From Tragulus kanchil (Eukaryota > Chordata > Mammalia > Artiodactyla > Tragulidae), in NCBI GenBank assembly GCA_022376925.1, contig JAIOJX010000028.1, positions 75,667,001 to 75,731,000 on the forward strand: a DNA stretch of 64,000 nucleotides, in the 5' to 3' direction. The translations under genes and the position numbers were made by a program. Below, in pieces: positions 33,504-45,297 of the stretch; the first letter of the stretch is position 1; the number at the start of each line of letters is the position of its first letter. A model generated the notes under the pieces. The model was given only the letters and a program-made list of their open reading frames with translations, made no database searches and was not told the DNA's origin.

Positions 33504-33890
33504 ATATCTTAGTTATTGTAAATGGTGCTTCTGTGAACATTGGGGCACATGTATTCTTTCAGATTATAGTTTCCTCCAGATACTACCCAGGAGTGGGATT
33601 CAGGATCATATGGTAACTTAGTTTTAGTTTTTAAGTAACCTCCATACTATTATCCATGATGACTGCACCAATTTATATTCCCGTCAGCAATGTAGGAGAG
33701 TTCCCTTTTTACCACATCCTCTCCAGCATTGGTTATTTATAGATTTTTAAGAGTGGATATTCTGATCAGTATGAGGTGGTACTTCGTTGTGGTTTTAATG
33801 GGTATTTCTCTAATAATCAGTGATGTTGAGCATGGTGCCCTGTGCCTGTTGACCATCTGTATGTCTTCTTTGGAGAAATATCTATTTAGT
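33504..33890 (-). mobile_element. Old L1 3' portion, antisense
   Basis: 'ttattgtaaatggtgcttctgtgaacattgggg' (in pieces), 'ggatcatatggtaacttag', 'ctctccagcattggttattt' and 'ggtatttctctaataatcag' are antisense L1 phrases more diverged than the neighbouring L1. Confidence 0.75.
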
Positions 33891-35774
33891 CTCAGGGGAA
33901 GAAAACCTTTGAGTCTCTGAAGGAGCAGCCATGTTTGTAGAAGTCCAACTCGGGATTTTATCAGATGGCAGGAATTATTTTTCTGTCCAAGTGATACCAT
34001 TGTGGAATGATGCTTCATAGGGACATAGAGCTTTCCAGACACTCTGCATAGGATGAACTGTGCCCAGAGCATCTGTTTCCACTCTAGTTTCCATACAGGT
34101 TACTGAACAACTAGAAGAGAAATTCTTTGTCTTCAGGGACAGCTTCATGGTTGCGCAATGTGTGTAGTTGTCCAGGGTCCAGTTTTAGATGAGAGAGCCT
34201 CATTCTTAGTTTAATGCTCTACTGTCACTGTTGAGAGTGTCCCAACAATTTTTAAACAAGGGACCCCACATTTTCCTTTTGTTCTTGGCTGTACAAGTCT
34301 TTTAGCTGTTTCTGCCTCTATGCTATCTGGGTCAGTCAAGTGTAACAAGGGTGAGAAATAAAATCAAGAACCTGTTTTGTTACCTTCTTCTAAGTTTATG
34401 TATCCAAATAAGCACCTAATGAAACTGCTATCCGTTCTTTGATCCTAATTGATGGCATATTTAATTCCCCTTTAAGAGGAGGTTCTGAAAGGTCTGTTTT
34501 CCCCTTCTAAAATCATTTCGATACTGATTTAGAACCTCTAGTTAGAAAAACGATTCAGGTCTTGGCTACGTGTTGTACTTCCGTCCTTTGAAAAGAAGCA
34601 TTTTCTACATCTCCTTGGCTTACTTTGTTTTATGATACTTAGATAGCAGAGTCTCAATTTTATGGATGTAATTTACACACTAACGCTTTATTTTTTAAGC
34701 AACAACTAAGAAATATTCTCATAAGCTGGTGGGTCCAAAAACTGAAACTAGCAACAATGATTGTAAATATTCCTTTCTGAGTTTTCTTGATCTTCGCAGG
34801 CACAGCTATGTGCAGGTGAGGGGTGTACCCTGCAGCATTTATTTACTTCCTTTGTGTGGGAATGGGTGGAAGTGGATTGGCTTGGTGGGTTGGCCTGGGA
34901 GACACAGTCAGAGTCATGGGTAGGCCTAATCCCTGAGAAAGCCTTCTACTTTTACTGTGCTTGCACACTGGCCACCTAGGCTGGATGGCTGAGCAGTTTC
35001 ATAGAAATGGTTAGTCAAGACACAGACTTGGTGAGAGTGGACATAAGAGGCTATAATTCCTTCTCAGGAACTGGAGAAGGTACCTGCTGACAGAGGCTGG
35101 GAGTGATTCCCTGATGGCAAAGGACAGTGTCTTCTGCTAAGCAGCGAGCATACATAGTGGACTGACATTCATTCTTTCTTGTCTGACATTTAAATTACAG
35201 GGTGCTATGGGCCAGGTTTCTGTAAGTTGGGTGGGTGGAGGCCACTGGCAATGTATACAGTGCTCAGGGAAAAACATGTGAGTGGGAGGAAGAAAAAGGA
35301 TTTCTCTGGAGCTGTTCTAAGGCTGTTGCTGGGGAAGGATGCTTTAAAGTGGCGTCTGCCTGGATTGTTAGCTACTGAGCAGCACGTCTCTACGCTCATG
35401 AGCTATGCGGAGTGTGGGTAAAGGTAAAAGTGTGGTAAATTTTAATATTGTGTTTTCCTTCTAGTTGTTTTTGGTTTTCACCTGTATATGTGTATGTATT
35501 TAAAACTGAAAGGTGTCTGGTTATAGTCTATTGATTTCTTTTATTATTCTGTTGGCAAATTTTCAGGTTTAACTAAGACATGACGACTTTGTTTTAACTT
35601 TTTATCTCTTTACTCTTCTGCCTCAAATCTAAGGTGTTTATTTACTGAAACCAAGGGTGATGAATGACTAGGAAGTGAAAATTGGTTTGCAACAGTCAAA
35701 AATTAGTTCACCATTTCTAGTGTAATCTTTAGTATAAAAGAGTAAGAACTTATCATTCATATTGACTTAGGTTG
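33891..35774. other. Unique sequence with a short ancient repeat
   Basis: A stretch at about 34225-34290 ('cccaacaatttttaaacaag', 'gaccccacattttcctttt') resembles a widespread ancient mammalian repeat whose name I cannot fix. The rest is unique. The string cttcgcag|gcacagctatgtgcag|gtgagg at 34794 looks like a 16-base exon but has no other support. Confidence 0.4.
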
Positions 35775-35950
35775 ACTCTTATGTGTATGTGTGACATTGT
35801 GCAAATAACTTAATCTTTCTGAACTTTGCTTTCCTTGTTTGTGAAATGGGGGTAATAATACCTGCTCTCCAGAGTAGTAAGGATTTAATGACGTAATGCT
35901 AACAAAGAGCCTGGCACAGTAGCTACCTCCTGGTAGAAACTCAGTAACAA
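35775..35950 (+). mobile_element. MIR
   Basis: 'gtgcaaataacttaatcttt', 'tgtgaaatgggggtaataat', 'agtagtaaggatttaatgac' and 'gagcctggcacagtagctac' follow the sense MIR consensus. Confidence 0.8.
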
Positions 35951-36287
35951 CTGGTTCCCTCTAGTCTATCTGCTCTCCTCTAGCCCTCTCCCTAGCACAG
36001 GAGTCAGGTCCTGCTGGTCTCACTTCCCTAGTCATCGTGCTTCCACAGCCTGCTCATTGTAGGTGTGCTGATAAAGATAAAGCTCAGCCTAGCCTAATTC
36101 TAATGATTCTATGGACATTTCATTTCATTGTATGTTAGAGTCTAGCATTATAGTTAGATAGGCAGAGTAAATGTGGGAAGGAATGTGTCTCAAATGCAGA
36201 ATTCTACTTTATATATTGTGTAATATTTTCCCCTTCTGGAATCTTAGGAATCTGGCACCTAAAGCATAAGTCCTGCTATCGATTCTT
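35951..36287. other. Unique sequence
   Basis: Nothing recognised. Confidence 0.4.
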
Positions 36288-36316
36288 TCCATCCATCCAT
36301 CCATCCATGCATCCAT
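36288..36316. repeat. (CCAT)n microsatellite
   Basis: About six CCAT units with one 'gcat' interruption. Confidence 0.85.
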
Positions 36317-36569
36317 AGACCCATTTCTCTTCCACCTATTTGCCCATTTATCCGTCTAACACTTATGTACTGAATCATTATATGCCAAACACAGTTCTAA
36401 GAGGCAGAGATTAAACAGAAAAGAAATTTAGAAAAAATAATCTTGCATTTGTGAAGCTTTTGTTTGAGTGATGGGCAATGCAGTCAATAAAATAGGTCAG
36501 TAAGTCTGTAGTGTTTTAGATCAGAAGTTATTATTGGGGAAGTAAAGCAAGAAAAGGGGATAAGGCTTG

Positions 36570-37300
36570 AGGCACTTTGCAGTTTTCAATAGGATGATTG
36601 GGGAGGGCCTCTTTGAGACAGTTTATGAACAAAGGCTTAGAGGAGATCAGGGGAAGAGCATTTCAAGCAGGAGAAGCAGCAAGTGCAAAGGCTGGGAGGT
36701 GGAGGCAAGCCTGGTGTGCGAGAAGAAACAGGGAGGCCAGCGTGACTGGAAGAGGAGAGGATGAGGGGAAGCTGGAGGAGTGACTGGGGCTAAATCAATT
36801 AGGGCTCTGGAGGGTCTTGTGAAGACCTGGGCCCAGCATACACTTCAGTAGAATACTGCTGGCTCCTGTGTTGAGAACAGTGTGAAGGGGCAGAGGTGGA
36901 AGCAGAGTCCAACTAGACCACTGTAAGGACCGAGAGGTGTCCAGAGTGGTCACAGGGGAAGTGCAGAGGAGTGGACAGCCCTGTACATATTTTGGAGATA
37001 GAACCAACAGGATTTTCTAGTGGATTAGATACGAGAAGTGAGAGAGAAATGGAGTCAAGGCTGACTCTACATTTTGGGGTGGGAATGAGTAACCAGAAAG
37101 ATGAAGATGAAGATGTCATTGAGGGCGGAAAACTAAAGCAGATCTGGTCCAGGATGTTAGCAGATATGTTTTGGACAGTTTTGGATTTGAGGTGTATGTC
37201 AGACATCTGGGTGGAGACGCTGGGAAACTGGATATGGGATTCTGTAGTTCAGGGGGGAGGCTGGGCTAAAGATAAAAATTTAGGAGTGGTGGACATGTGA
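36570..37300. mobile_element. Ancient mammalian interspersed repeat, family unresolved
   Basis: 'gggagggcctctttgagaca', 'ggggaagagcatttcaagca', 'gcaagtgcaaaggctgggag', 'ggagatagaaccaacaggatt' and 'gagtcaaggctgactctaca' occur in the order of a well-known old mammalian repeat. I could not name the family with certainty. Short open frames here are by-products of it. The right part is repeated at 38008-38381. Confidence 0.55.
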
Positions 37301-39089
37301 CATAGTATTTAATGCTGTGAGGAAGGAGATCCCCCCACCAAGTACTGAGAGCAGAAAGAAAAGAGTTCTAAAATTTGAGCCTGAGGATACGCTAATGTTC
37401 AGGAGCTGTGAAATAGGAAAAAGCAGAAAAGGAGGAACCAGTGAGGAGGAAAAACAGGGGCAGAATCTTTTCCAGCAGAAGGTCCTGATCCACTCTGTAA
37501 ATTTCTGCTAGTGGCTCAAGTAAGATGAGGACAGAATTGGCTGTTCAATGCAGCAATTTGGGGTGTTTGGTGACTTTGACAAGAGAACTAAAATCAGGTA
37601 TGACCAATAAATAAGAGGAGAAAGATGAAGTTAGAGACCATTAAATTTTTGTCAGTCTTCCTCATTCCCAGTTCAGAGGAACCAAGCCCCTTAACTTCCC
37701 ATTTTTCTGATTCATCTTTATTTTACTTTGCCAACTCTATTAATCTTTGTAAGCAACCTTCAGTTCTTTTGGAATGGGTTGGCAAGCCAGCAAGATGGGA
37801 CGCTCCCCCAAATATGGAGCCTCTGTTGTGGTACAGAGCTTATAGTGACATTCCCTTCATGTCTGGTGGTAGAAATGTGGCCACACTCTGGACTTGAGGC
37901 GGGTACCCAAGGCACAGCTGTGCACCCTGCCCTACCCAGGCCCTTCAAGGAGGATGTATTTGGGGCATGATTGTGGGGGTAGGTTGGAGCTTGCTCTCAT
38001 TGCCTCTTAAGGACAGAGGTGCCAGAGTGGTCACAGGGGAAGTGCAGAGGAGTGGACAGCCCTGTACATATTTTGGAGATAGAACCAACAGGATTTTCTA
38101 GTGGATTAGATACGAGAAGTGAGAGAGAAATGGAGTCAAGGCTGACTCTACATTTTGGGGTGGGAATGAGTAACCAGAAAGATGAAGATGAAGATGTCAT
38201 TGAGGGCGGAAAACTAAAGCAGATCTGGTCCAGGATGTTAGCAGATATGTTTTGGACAGTTTTGGATTTGAGGTGTATGTCAGACATCTGGGTGGAGACG
38301 CTGGGAAACTGGATATGGGATTCTGTAGTTCAGGGGGGAGGCTGGGCTAAAGATAAAAATTTAGGAGTGGTGGACATGTGACATAGTATTTAATGCTGTG
38401 AGGAAGGAGATCCCCCCACCAAGTACTGAGAGCAGAAAGAAAAGAGTTCTAAAATTTGAGCCTGAGGATACGCTAATGTTCAGGAGCTGTGAAATAGGAA
38501 AAAGCAGAAAAGGAGGAACCAGTGAGGAGGAAAAACAGGGGCAGAATCTTTTCCAGCAGAAGGTCCTGATCCACTCTGTAAATTTCTGCTAGTGGCTCAA
38601 GTAAGATGAGGACAGAATTGGCTGTTCAATGCAGCAATTTGGGGTGTTTGGTGACTTTGACAAGAGAACTAAAATCAGGTATGACCAATAAATAAGAGGA
38701 GAAAGATGAAGTTAGAGACCATTAAATTTTTGTCAGTCTTCCTCATTCCCAGTTCAGAGGAACCAAGCCCCTTAACTTCCCATTTTTCTGATTCATCTTT
38801 ATTTTACTTTGCCAACTCTATTAATCTTTGTAAGCAACCTTCAGTTCTTTTGGAATGGGTTGGCAAGCCAGCAAGATGGGACGCTCCCCCAAATATGGAG
38901 CCTCTGTTGTGGTACAGAGCTTATAGTGACATTCCCTTCATGTCTGGTGGTAGAAATGTGGCCACACTCTGGACTTGAGGCGGGTACCCAAGGCACAGCT
39001 GTGCACCCTGCCCTACCCAGGCCCTTCAAGGAGGATGTATTTGGGGCATGATTGTGGGGGTAGGTTGGAGCTTGCTCTCATTGCCTCTT
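36924..39089. repeat. Tandem duplication 10 (~1.08 kb unit)
   Basis: Copy A is 36924-38008 and copy B is 38008-39089, offset 1081 after three missing bases at the start of copy B. The body appears identical. The two sides share only 'taagga' at the join. Confidence 0.93.
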
Positions 39090-40985
39090 GCTGAGGCCCC
39101 AGGAGTAACTGTTTTTGCCCCTGTCTTGCTACAGGTACAGAGAAGGGCAAGTAGAACTCTTGAATTTGGGATAAACTAGAGGAATTTCAGAGGATAGCAA
39201 CAGAGTGGGCAACGTTATGGTGAAAGGAGAAAAAAAATCAGTGCATATTGGTAGCTTGTATGCTGTGGCTCTCGCTCTTAAGAGCTATGAAGAATCCTTT
39301 CAGCCTGCAGAGGCTGACCTTCATTTTCAAAGTGAGTGTGAAGTTTGGCAGGTGTTTCAGGAAGCCTCTTTTCCTGGCCAGGGCCACAGGATGACTCAGT
39401 TGGCTTGGATATAGTTCGCTTTTGTTGAGGTACCAGGACAGCTCCTCTGCAGGGTACAGGACACAGTTCCCAGTGAACAGGAGTGTTTGCTGAGTCCTCC
39501 ACTTCCTTCCTGTTGCTTCACTGAGGCTTCACTAATTTTGGCTCATGAAAACAAGAGTGATTTGGGAGCACAGAATATGATACTTTGATTTTCCTTTAGG
39601 ATTAGGTTAGAATGCTAGTAGATGCCAAATACGGGACAAATTGGTGGGCCCCCTCTTTGTTGCTCCTGCTGGGTTCTGGAAAGTGATACTGTCTGCTGTT
39701 GTTTATGTGACCTTGTACCTTGGGCATCTGGCTTCCCTGGTGGCCCAGACAGTAAAGAATCAGCCTGCAATGAAGGAGACTGGGGTTTGATTCCTGGGTC
39801 AGAAAGATCCTCTGGAGGAGGGACAAGAGAACTAAAATCAGGTGTGACCAATAAATAAGAGGAGAAAGATGAAGTTAGAGACCATTAAATTTTTGTCAGT
39901 CTTCCTCATTCCCAGTTCAGAGGAACCAAGCCCCTTAACTTCCCATTTTTCTGATTCATCTTTATTTTACTTTGCCAACTCTATTAATCTTTGTAAGCAA
40001 CCTTCAGTTCTTTTGGAATGGGTTGGCAAGCCAGCAAGATGGGACGCTCCCCCAAATATGGAGCCTCTGTTGTGGTACAGAGCTTATAGTGACATTCCCT
40101 TCATGTCTGGTGGTAGAAATGTGGCCACACTCTGGACTTGAGGCGGGTACCCAAGGCACAGCTGTGCACCCTGCCCTACCCAGGCCCTTCAAGGAGGATG
40201 TATTTGGGGCATGATTGTGGGGGTAGGTTGGAGCTTGCTCTCATTGCCTCTTGCTGAGGCCCCAGGAGTAACTGTTTTTGCCCCTGTCTTGCTACAGGTA
40301 CAGAGAAGGGCAAGTAGAACTCTTGAATTTGGGATAAACTAGAGGAATTTCAGAGGATAGCAACAGAGTGGGCAACGTTATGGTGAAAGGAGAAAAAAAA
40401 TCAGTGCATATTGGTAGCTTGTATGCTGTGGCTCTCGCTCTTAAGAGCTATGAAGAATCCTTTCAGCCTGCAGAGGCTGACCTTCATTTTCAAAGTGAGT
40501 GTGAAGTTTGGCAGGTGTTTCAGGAAGCCTCTTTTCCTGGCCAGGGCCACAGGATGACTCAGTTGGCTTGGATATAGTTCGCTTTTGTTGAGGTACCAGG
40601 ACAGCTCCTCTGCAGGGTACAGGACACAGTTCCCAGTGAACAGGAGTGTTTGCTGAGTCCTCCACTTCCTTCCTGTTGCTTCACTGAGGCTTCACTAATT
40701 TTGGCTCATGAAAACAAGAGTGATTTGGGAGCACAGAATATGATACTTTGATTTTCCTTTAGGATTAGGTTAGAATGCTAGTAGATGCCAAATACGGGAC
40801 AAATTGGTGGGCCCCCTCTTTGTTGCTCCTGCTGGGTTCTGGAAAGTGATACTGTCTGCTGTTGTTTATGTGACCTTGTACCTTGGGCATCTGGCTTCCC
40901 TGGTGGCCCAGACAGTAAAGAATCAGCCTGCAATGAAGGAGACTGGGGTTTGATTCCTGGGTCAGAAAGATCCTCTGGAGGAGGG
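38659..40985. repeat. Tandem duplication 11 (~1.16 kb unit)
   Basis: Copy A is 38659-39822 and copy B is 39822-40985, offset 1163. Copy A stops inside a Bov-tA at 'ctggaggagg', and copy B completes that SINE. It overlaps duplication 10, so about 430 bases (37578-38008) occur three times, with further copies at 38659-39089 and 39822-40252. Confidence 0.93.
39730..39822 (+). mobile_element. Bov-tA SINE, cut by junction
   Basis: Head only: 'ggcttccctggtggcccag' through 'gatcctctggaggagg'. The truncation is the duplication junction. Confidence 0.85.
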
Positions 40986-41098
40986 CATGGCAACCCACTC
41001 CAGTATTCTTGCCTGGGAAATCCCATGGACAGAGGAGCCTGGTGGACTACTGTCTATGTCATCGCAAAGAGTTGGACGTGACTGAATGACTAAGCATG
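40893..41098 (+). mobile_element. Bov-tA SINE, full length
   Basis: The complete version of the element at 39730: 'cactccagtattcttgcctg', 'ggacagaggagcctggtgga', 'cgcaaagagttggacgtgac', ending before 'tgactaagcatgcatgca'. Duplicate at 41987-42192. Confidence 0.9.
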
Positions 41099-41986
41099 CA
41101 TGCATATGTTGGGTATCTTCCTGCAGTCCTTTTTAAAAAATAGATTTTATTTTCTAGAGAAGTTTTAGGCTCACAGCAAAATTGAGCAGAAACCACAGTG
41201 AGTTCACATATACTCCTCCCTCAATACATGCACAGCCCTCCCCACTATCAACATTTCACTGCAGAGAGGTACATTTTAACAAACCTACATTAAAACATTA
41301 TTATTACTCAAAGTCTCTAGTTTATACTACATTTCACTTTTGGTGGTGTACATCCTATGGCTTTTGGCAAAGGTATGATGACATGTGTCCACCATTACAG
41401 TATCTATCATACGTAATAGTTGCACTGCCCTCAGCGTCTTTGGAGCTCTGCCTGTTTAACCTGCCCACCTTCCTTACCTCTAGAAACCAGTGATCTTTTA
41501 CTCTTTCCATGGTTTTGCCTTTTCTAGAGTGTCACGTAATTGTAACCGTATAGTAAACAACCTTTTTACATTGACTTCTTTCACTTAGTAATATACATTT
41601 AAATCTCAGCCTTATGCCTTTTTGTGCCTTGACAGTTCACATTGTAAATCCATTGTATGGATGCATGTATGCATCCTCAGTGGCTTCAGTTTTCCTTTCC
41701 CTTGGACAGGGTACAGGACACAGTTCCCAGTGAACAGGAGTGTTTGCTGAGTCCTCCACTTCCTTCCTGTTGCTTCACTGAGGCTTCACTAATTTTGGCT
41801 CATGAAAACAAGAGTGATTTGGGAGCACAGAATATGATACTTTGATTTTCCTTTAGGATTAGGTTAGAATGCTAGTAGATGCCAAATACGGGACAAATTG
41901 GTGGGCCCCCTCTTTGTTGCTCCTGCTGGGTTCTGGAAAGTGATACTGTCTGCTGTTGTTTATGTGACCTTGTACCTTGGGCATCT

Positions 41987-42192
41987 GGCTTCCCTGGTGG
42001 CCCAGACAGTAAAGAATCAGCCTGCAATGAAGGAGACTGGGGTTTGATTCCTGGGTCAGAAAGATCCTCTGGAGGAGGGCATGGCAACCCACTCCAGTAT
42101 TCTTGCCTGGGAAATCCCATGGACAGAGGAGCCTGGTGGACTACTGTCTATGTCATCGCAAAGAGTTGGACGTGACTGAATGACTAAGCATG
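41987..42192 (+). mobile_element. Bov-tA SINE (duplicate)
   Basis: Copy B of 40893-41098, shifted by 1094. Third appearance of the same element. Confidence 0.88.
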
Positions 42193-42777
42193 CATGCATA
42201 TGTTGGGTATCTTCCTGCAGTCCTTTTTAAAAAATAGATTTTATTTTCTAGAGAAGTTTTAGGCTCACAGCAAAATTGAGCAGAAACCACAGTGAGTTCA
42301 CATATACTCCTCCCTCAATACATGCACAGCCCTCCCCACTATCAACATTTCACTGCAGAGAGGTACATTTTAACAAACCTACATTAAAACATTATTATTA
42401 CTCAAAGTCTCTAGTTTATACTACATTTCACTTTTGGTGGTGTACATCCTATGGCTTTTGGCAAAGGTATGATGACATGTGTCCACCATTACAGTATCTA
42501 TCATACGTAATAGTTGCACTGCCCTCAGCGTCTTTGGAGCTCTGCCTGTTTAACCTGCCCACCTTCCTTACCTCTAGAAACCAGTGATCTTTTACTCTTT
42601 CCATGGTTTTGCCTTTTCTAGAGTGTCACGTAATTGTAACCGTATAGTAAACAACCTTTTTACATTGACTTCTTTCACTTAGTAATATACATTTAAATCT
42701 CAGCCTTATGCCTTTTTGTGCCTTGACAGTTCATTCTTTTTATCACTGAATAATACTCCATTGTATGGATGCATGTA

Positions 42778-43003
42778 TGCATCCTCAGTGGCTTCAGTCC
42801 TGTCTGACTCTTTGCCACCCTATGGACCGAGCCCTCCAGGCCCCTCTGTCCATGAGGTTTCTCAGCCTAGAATACTGGAGTGAGTTGCTGTGTCCTCCTC
42901 CAGGGGATCTTACTGACCCATGGATTGAGCTTACATCTGTCTCCTGTGTCTCCTGCATGGCAGGCAAATTCTTTACCCACCCGAGCGGCTTGGGAAGCCC
43001 CAT
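42778..43003 (-). mobile_element. Bov-tA SINE, antisense
   Basis: 'gtcctgtctgactctttgcc', 'cccctctgtccatgaggttt', 'ccaggggatcttactgaccc', and a head ending 'ttctttacccacccgagcgg'. It interrupts the old L1. The duplicate is at 43868-44093. Confidence 0.85.
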
Positions 43004-43867
43004 TGTGTGTTACACTTAATTATCCATTCATCTACCTAAGGCCATCTTGATTCTTTCCAAATTTTGACAAGAGTAAAGCTATTCTAAATATCTTATGTGC
43101 AGATTTTTGTGTGGACATGTTTCAACTCCTTTGGATAAATACCATAGAGTGTAATTGCTGGATCATATGGTAAAAGTATGGTTAGTTTTTTTAAGCAGCT
43201 GCCAGATGGTTTTCCAAAGTGTCTATTCCATATTGCTTTCCCATCAGCAGTGAATAGGAGTTCCTGTTACCCTGTGTTGTCACCAGCATTTGATGTTGCC
43301 CGTGTCACAGAGATTGGCCACTCTAATAGATGTGTAATGGTATCTCACTTGTTTTAATTTGTAATTCCCTGATGACATTATATTGAGATTCTTTTCATAT
43401 GCTTATTTGCCATCTGTATATCTTCTTTGGTGTAGTGTCTGTTTAGGGCTTTTGCTCATTTAAAAATTTTTTTTATTTATATATTTGTTTATTTATTTAT
43501 GACTGTGCTGGATTTTCATTTGACTGTTTTGTCTAAGGTATTGGCTTTTGGCAAAGGTATGATGACATGTGTCCACCATTACAGTATCTATCATACGTAA
43601 TAGTTGCACTGCCCTCAGCGTCTTTGGAGCTCTGCCTGTTTAACCTGCCCACCTTCCTTACCTCTAGAAACCAGTGATCTTTTACTCTTTCCATGGTTTT
43701 GCCTTTTCTAGAGTGTCACGTAATTGTAACCGTATAGTAAACAACCTTTTTACATTGACTTCTTTCACTTAGTAATATACATTTAAATCTCAGCCTTATG
43801 CCTTTTTGTGCCTTGACAGTTCATTCTTTTTATCACTGAATAATACTCCATTGTATGGATGCATGTA

Positions 43868-44093
43868 TGCATCCTCAGTGGCTTCAGTCCTGTCTGACTC
43901 TTTGCCACCCTATGGACCGAGCCCTCCAGGCCCCTCTGTCCATGAGGTTTCTCAGCCTAGAATACTGGAGTGAGTTGCTGTGTCCTCCTCCAGGGGATCT
44001 TACTGACCCATGGATTGAGCTTACATCTGTCTCCTGTGTCTCCTGCATGGCAGGCAAATTCTTTACCCACCCGAGCGGCTTGGGAAGCCCCAT
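43868..44093 (-). mobile_element. Bov-tA SINE (duplicate)
   Basis: Copy B of 42778-43003, shifted by 1090. Confidence 0.85.
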
Positions 44094-44559
44094 TGTGTGT
44101 TACACTTAATTATCCATTCATCTACCTAAGGCCATCTTGATTCTTTCCAAATTTTGACAAGAGTAAAGCTATTCTAAATATCTTATGTGCAGATTTTTGT
44201 GTGGACATGTTTCAACTCCTTTGGATAAATACCATAGAGTGTAATTGCTGGATCATATGGTAAAAGTATGGTTAGTTTTTTTAAGCAGCTGCCAGATGGT
44301 TTTCCAAAGTGTCCATTCCATATTGCTTTCCCATCAGCAGTGAATAGGAGTTCCTGTTACCCTGTGTTGTCACCAGCATTTGATGTTGCCCGTGTCACAG
44401 AGATTGGCCACTCTAATAGATGTGTAATGGTATCTCACTTGTTTTAATTTGTAATTCCCTGATGACATTATATTGAGATTCTTTTCATATGCTTATTTGC
44501 CATCTGTATATCTTCTTTGGTGTAGTGTCTGTTTAGGGCTTTTGCTCATTTAAAAATTT

Positions 44560-44888
44560 TTTTTATTTATATATTTGTTTATTTATTTATGACTGTGCTG
44601 GATTTTCATTGCTGCACTGGTTTTGTCTACTCGTGGTGTGTAGGCTTTTCCTTTTGCTGGCCTCTCTTATTGTGAGCATGGGTTCTAGGGCATGTGGGCT
44701 TCAGTAGGTTCTGTACATGTTGGCTCAGTACTTGTGACTCGGGGCTCCAAAGCACGGGCTTAATAGTTGTGGTGCATGGACTTAGGTTCTCTGCAGCATG
44801 TGGGATATTCCTAGACCAGGGATTGAATCCATGTCTCCTGCATTGACAGGAAGATTCTTTAACACTGAGCCACCCAGGATGCCCTTTT
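44560..44888 (-). mobile_element. CHR-2-like SINE, antisense, diverged
   Basis: The tail 'ttatatatttgtttatttatttatgactgtg' is followed by a diverged body and a tRNA head 'gaccagggattgaatccatg' ending 'actgagccacccaggatgccc'. Duplication 13 cut through its tail, leaving a fragment at 43470-43535. Confidence 0.75.
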
Positions 44889-44969
44889 GCCCACTTTTAA
44901 ATTTGCTTGTTTTGTTTTCCCTTCTTTTTTATTGAGATAAAATTGACATGTAGCATGATTTTAGTTTCA

Positions 44970-45187
44970 GGAGTCCCTAGTGGCTAAGTGGTAAAGCATC
45001 TGCTTGCAGTGCAGGAGGCCAGGGTTTGATCCCTGGGTCAGGAAGATCCCTGGATAAGGAAACGACAACCTACTCCTGCATTCTTGCCTAAGAAATCTCA
45101 TGGACAGGGGAGTCTGGCTGGGTGTAGTGCATAGTGCTGCAAAAGAGTCAGATGTGACTTAGCAACTGAACAACAGCAACAACAATT
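44970..45187 (+). mobile_element. Bov-tA SINE in L1M
   Basis: 'gtccctagtggctaagtggt', 'gtttgatccctgggtcagga', 'gcaaaagagtcagatgtgac', ending in a CAACAGCAACAACAA tail. Its last ~60 bases are repeated at 46212-46270 by duplication 14. Confidence 0.85.
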
Positions 45188-45228
45188 GTACTAGTTTTAG
45201 GTGTACAGATAATGATTTGATACGTGTA

Positions 45229-45297
45229 TTGGGTTGACAAAAAGTTTGTTCAGGATTTTTCATAAGCTGTTCTGAATGAACTTTTTGGCCAACCCAC
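45229..45297. mobile_element. Mariner-derived palindromic MITE
   Basis: Arms tgggttgacaaaaagtttgt and actttttggccaaccca are imperfect reverse complements around a short loop near 45265, with TA on the left flank (45227-45228). The ends match the mammalian mariner terminal repeat (ttgggttggccaaaaagtt). Length about 69 bp, non-autonomous. Duplicate at 46320-46388. Confidence 0.88.

Larger units (their letters stand above)
40613..42798. repeat. Tandem duplication 12 (~1.1 kb unit)
   Basis: Copy A is 40613-41690 and copy B is 41707-42798, offset 1094-1108. Near its end copy A lacks about 14 bases present in copy B (gttcacattgtaaatcc against gttcattctttttatcactg...). Sixteen bases of filler follow (41691-41706, tttcctttcccttgga). 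Confidence 0.92.
41135..43465 (-). mobile_element. Old L1 (L1M-type) 3' end, antisense
   Basis: 'tagattttattttctagaga' and 'gttttaggctcacagcaaaattgag' start the 3' UTR. 'ccactatcaacatttcactg', 'ggatcatatggtaaaagtat', 'cccatcagcagtgaatagg' and 'tttgccatctgtatatcttc' follow. It is decayed. A Bov-tA and duplications 12 and 13 interrupt it, so the true length is about 1.0-1.2 kb. Confidence 0.78.
42453..44629. repeat. Tandem duplication 13 (~1.09 kb unit)
   Basis: Copy A is 42453-43535 and copy B is 43543-44629, offset 1090. The last 20 bases of copy A lack 4 bases of copy B (tttgactgttttgtcta against ttgctgcactggttttgtcta). One body change (gtgtctattcc/gtgtccattcc). Confidence 0.92.

Noticed and set aside
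34780..34830. Possible 16-base micro-exon (cttcgcag|gcacagctatgtgcag|gtgagg)
   Set aside because: Acceptor and donor strings alone are common by chance, and no coding neighbour exists.
36288..36316. CRISPR-like or other spaced repeat array
   Set aside because: It is a simple CCAT microsatellite. No spaced repeat array was seen anywhere in the window.
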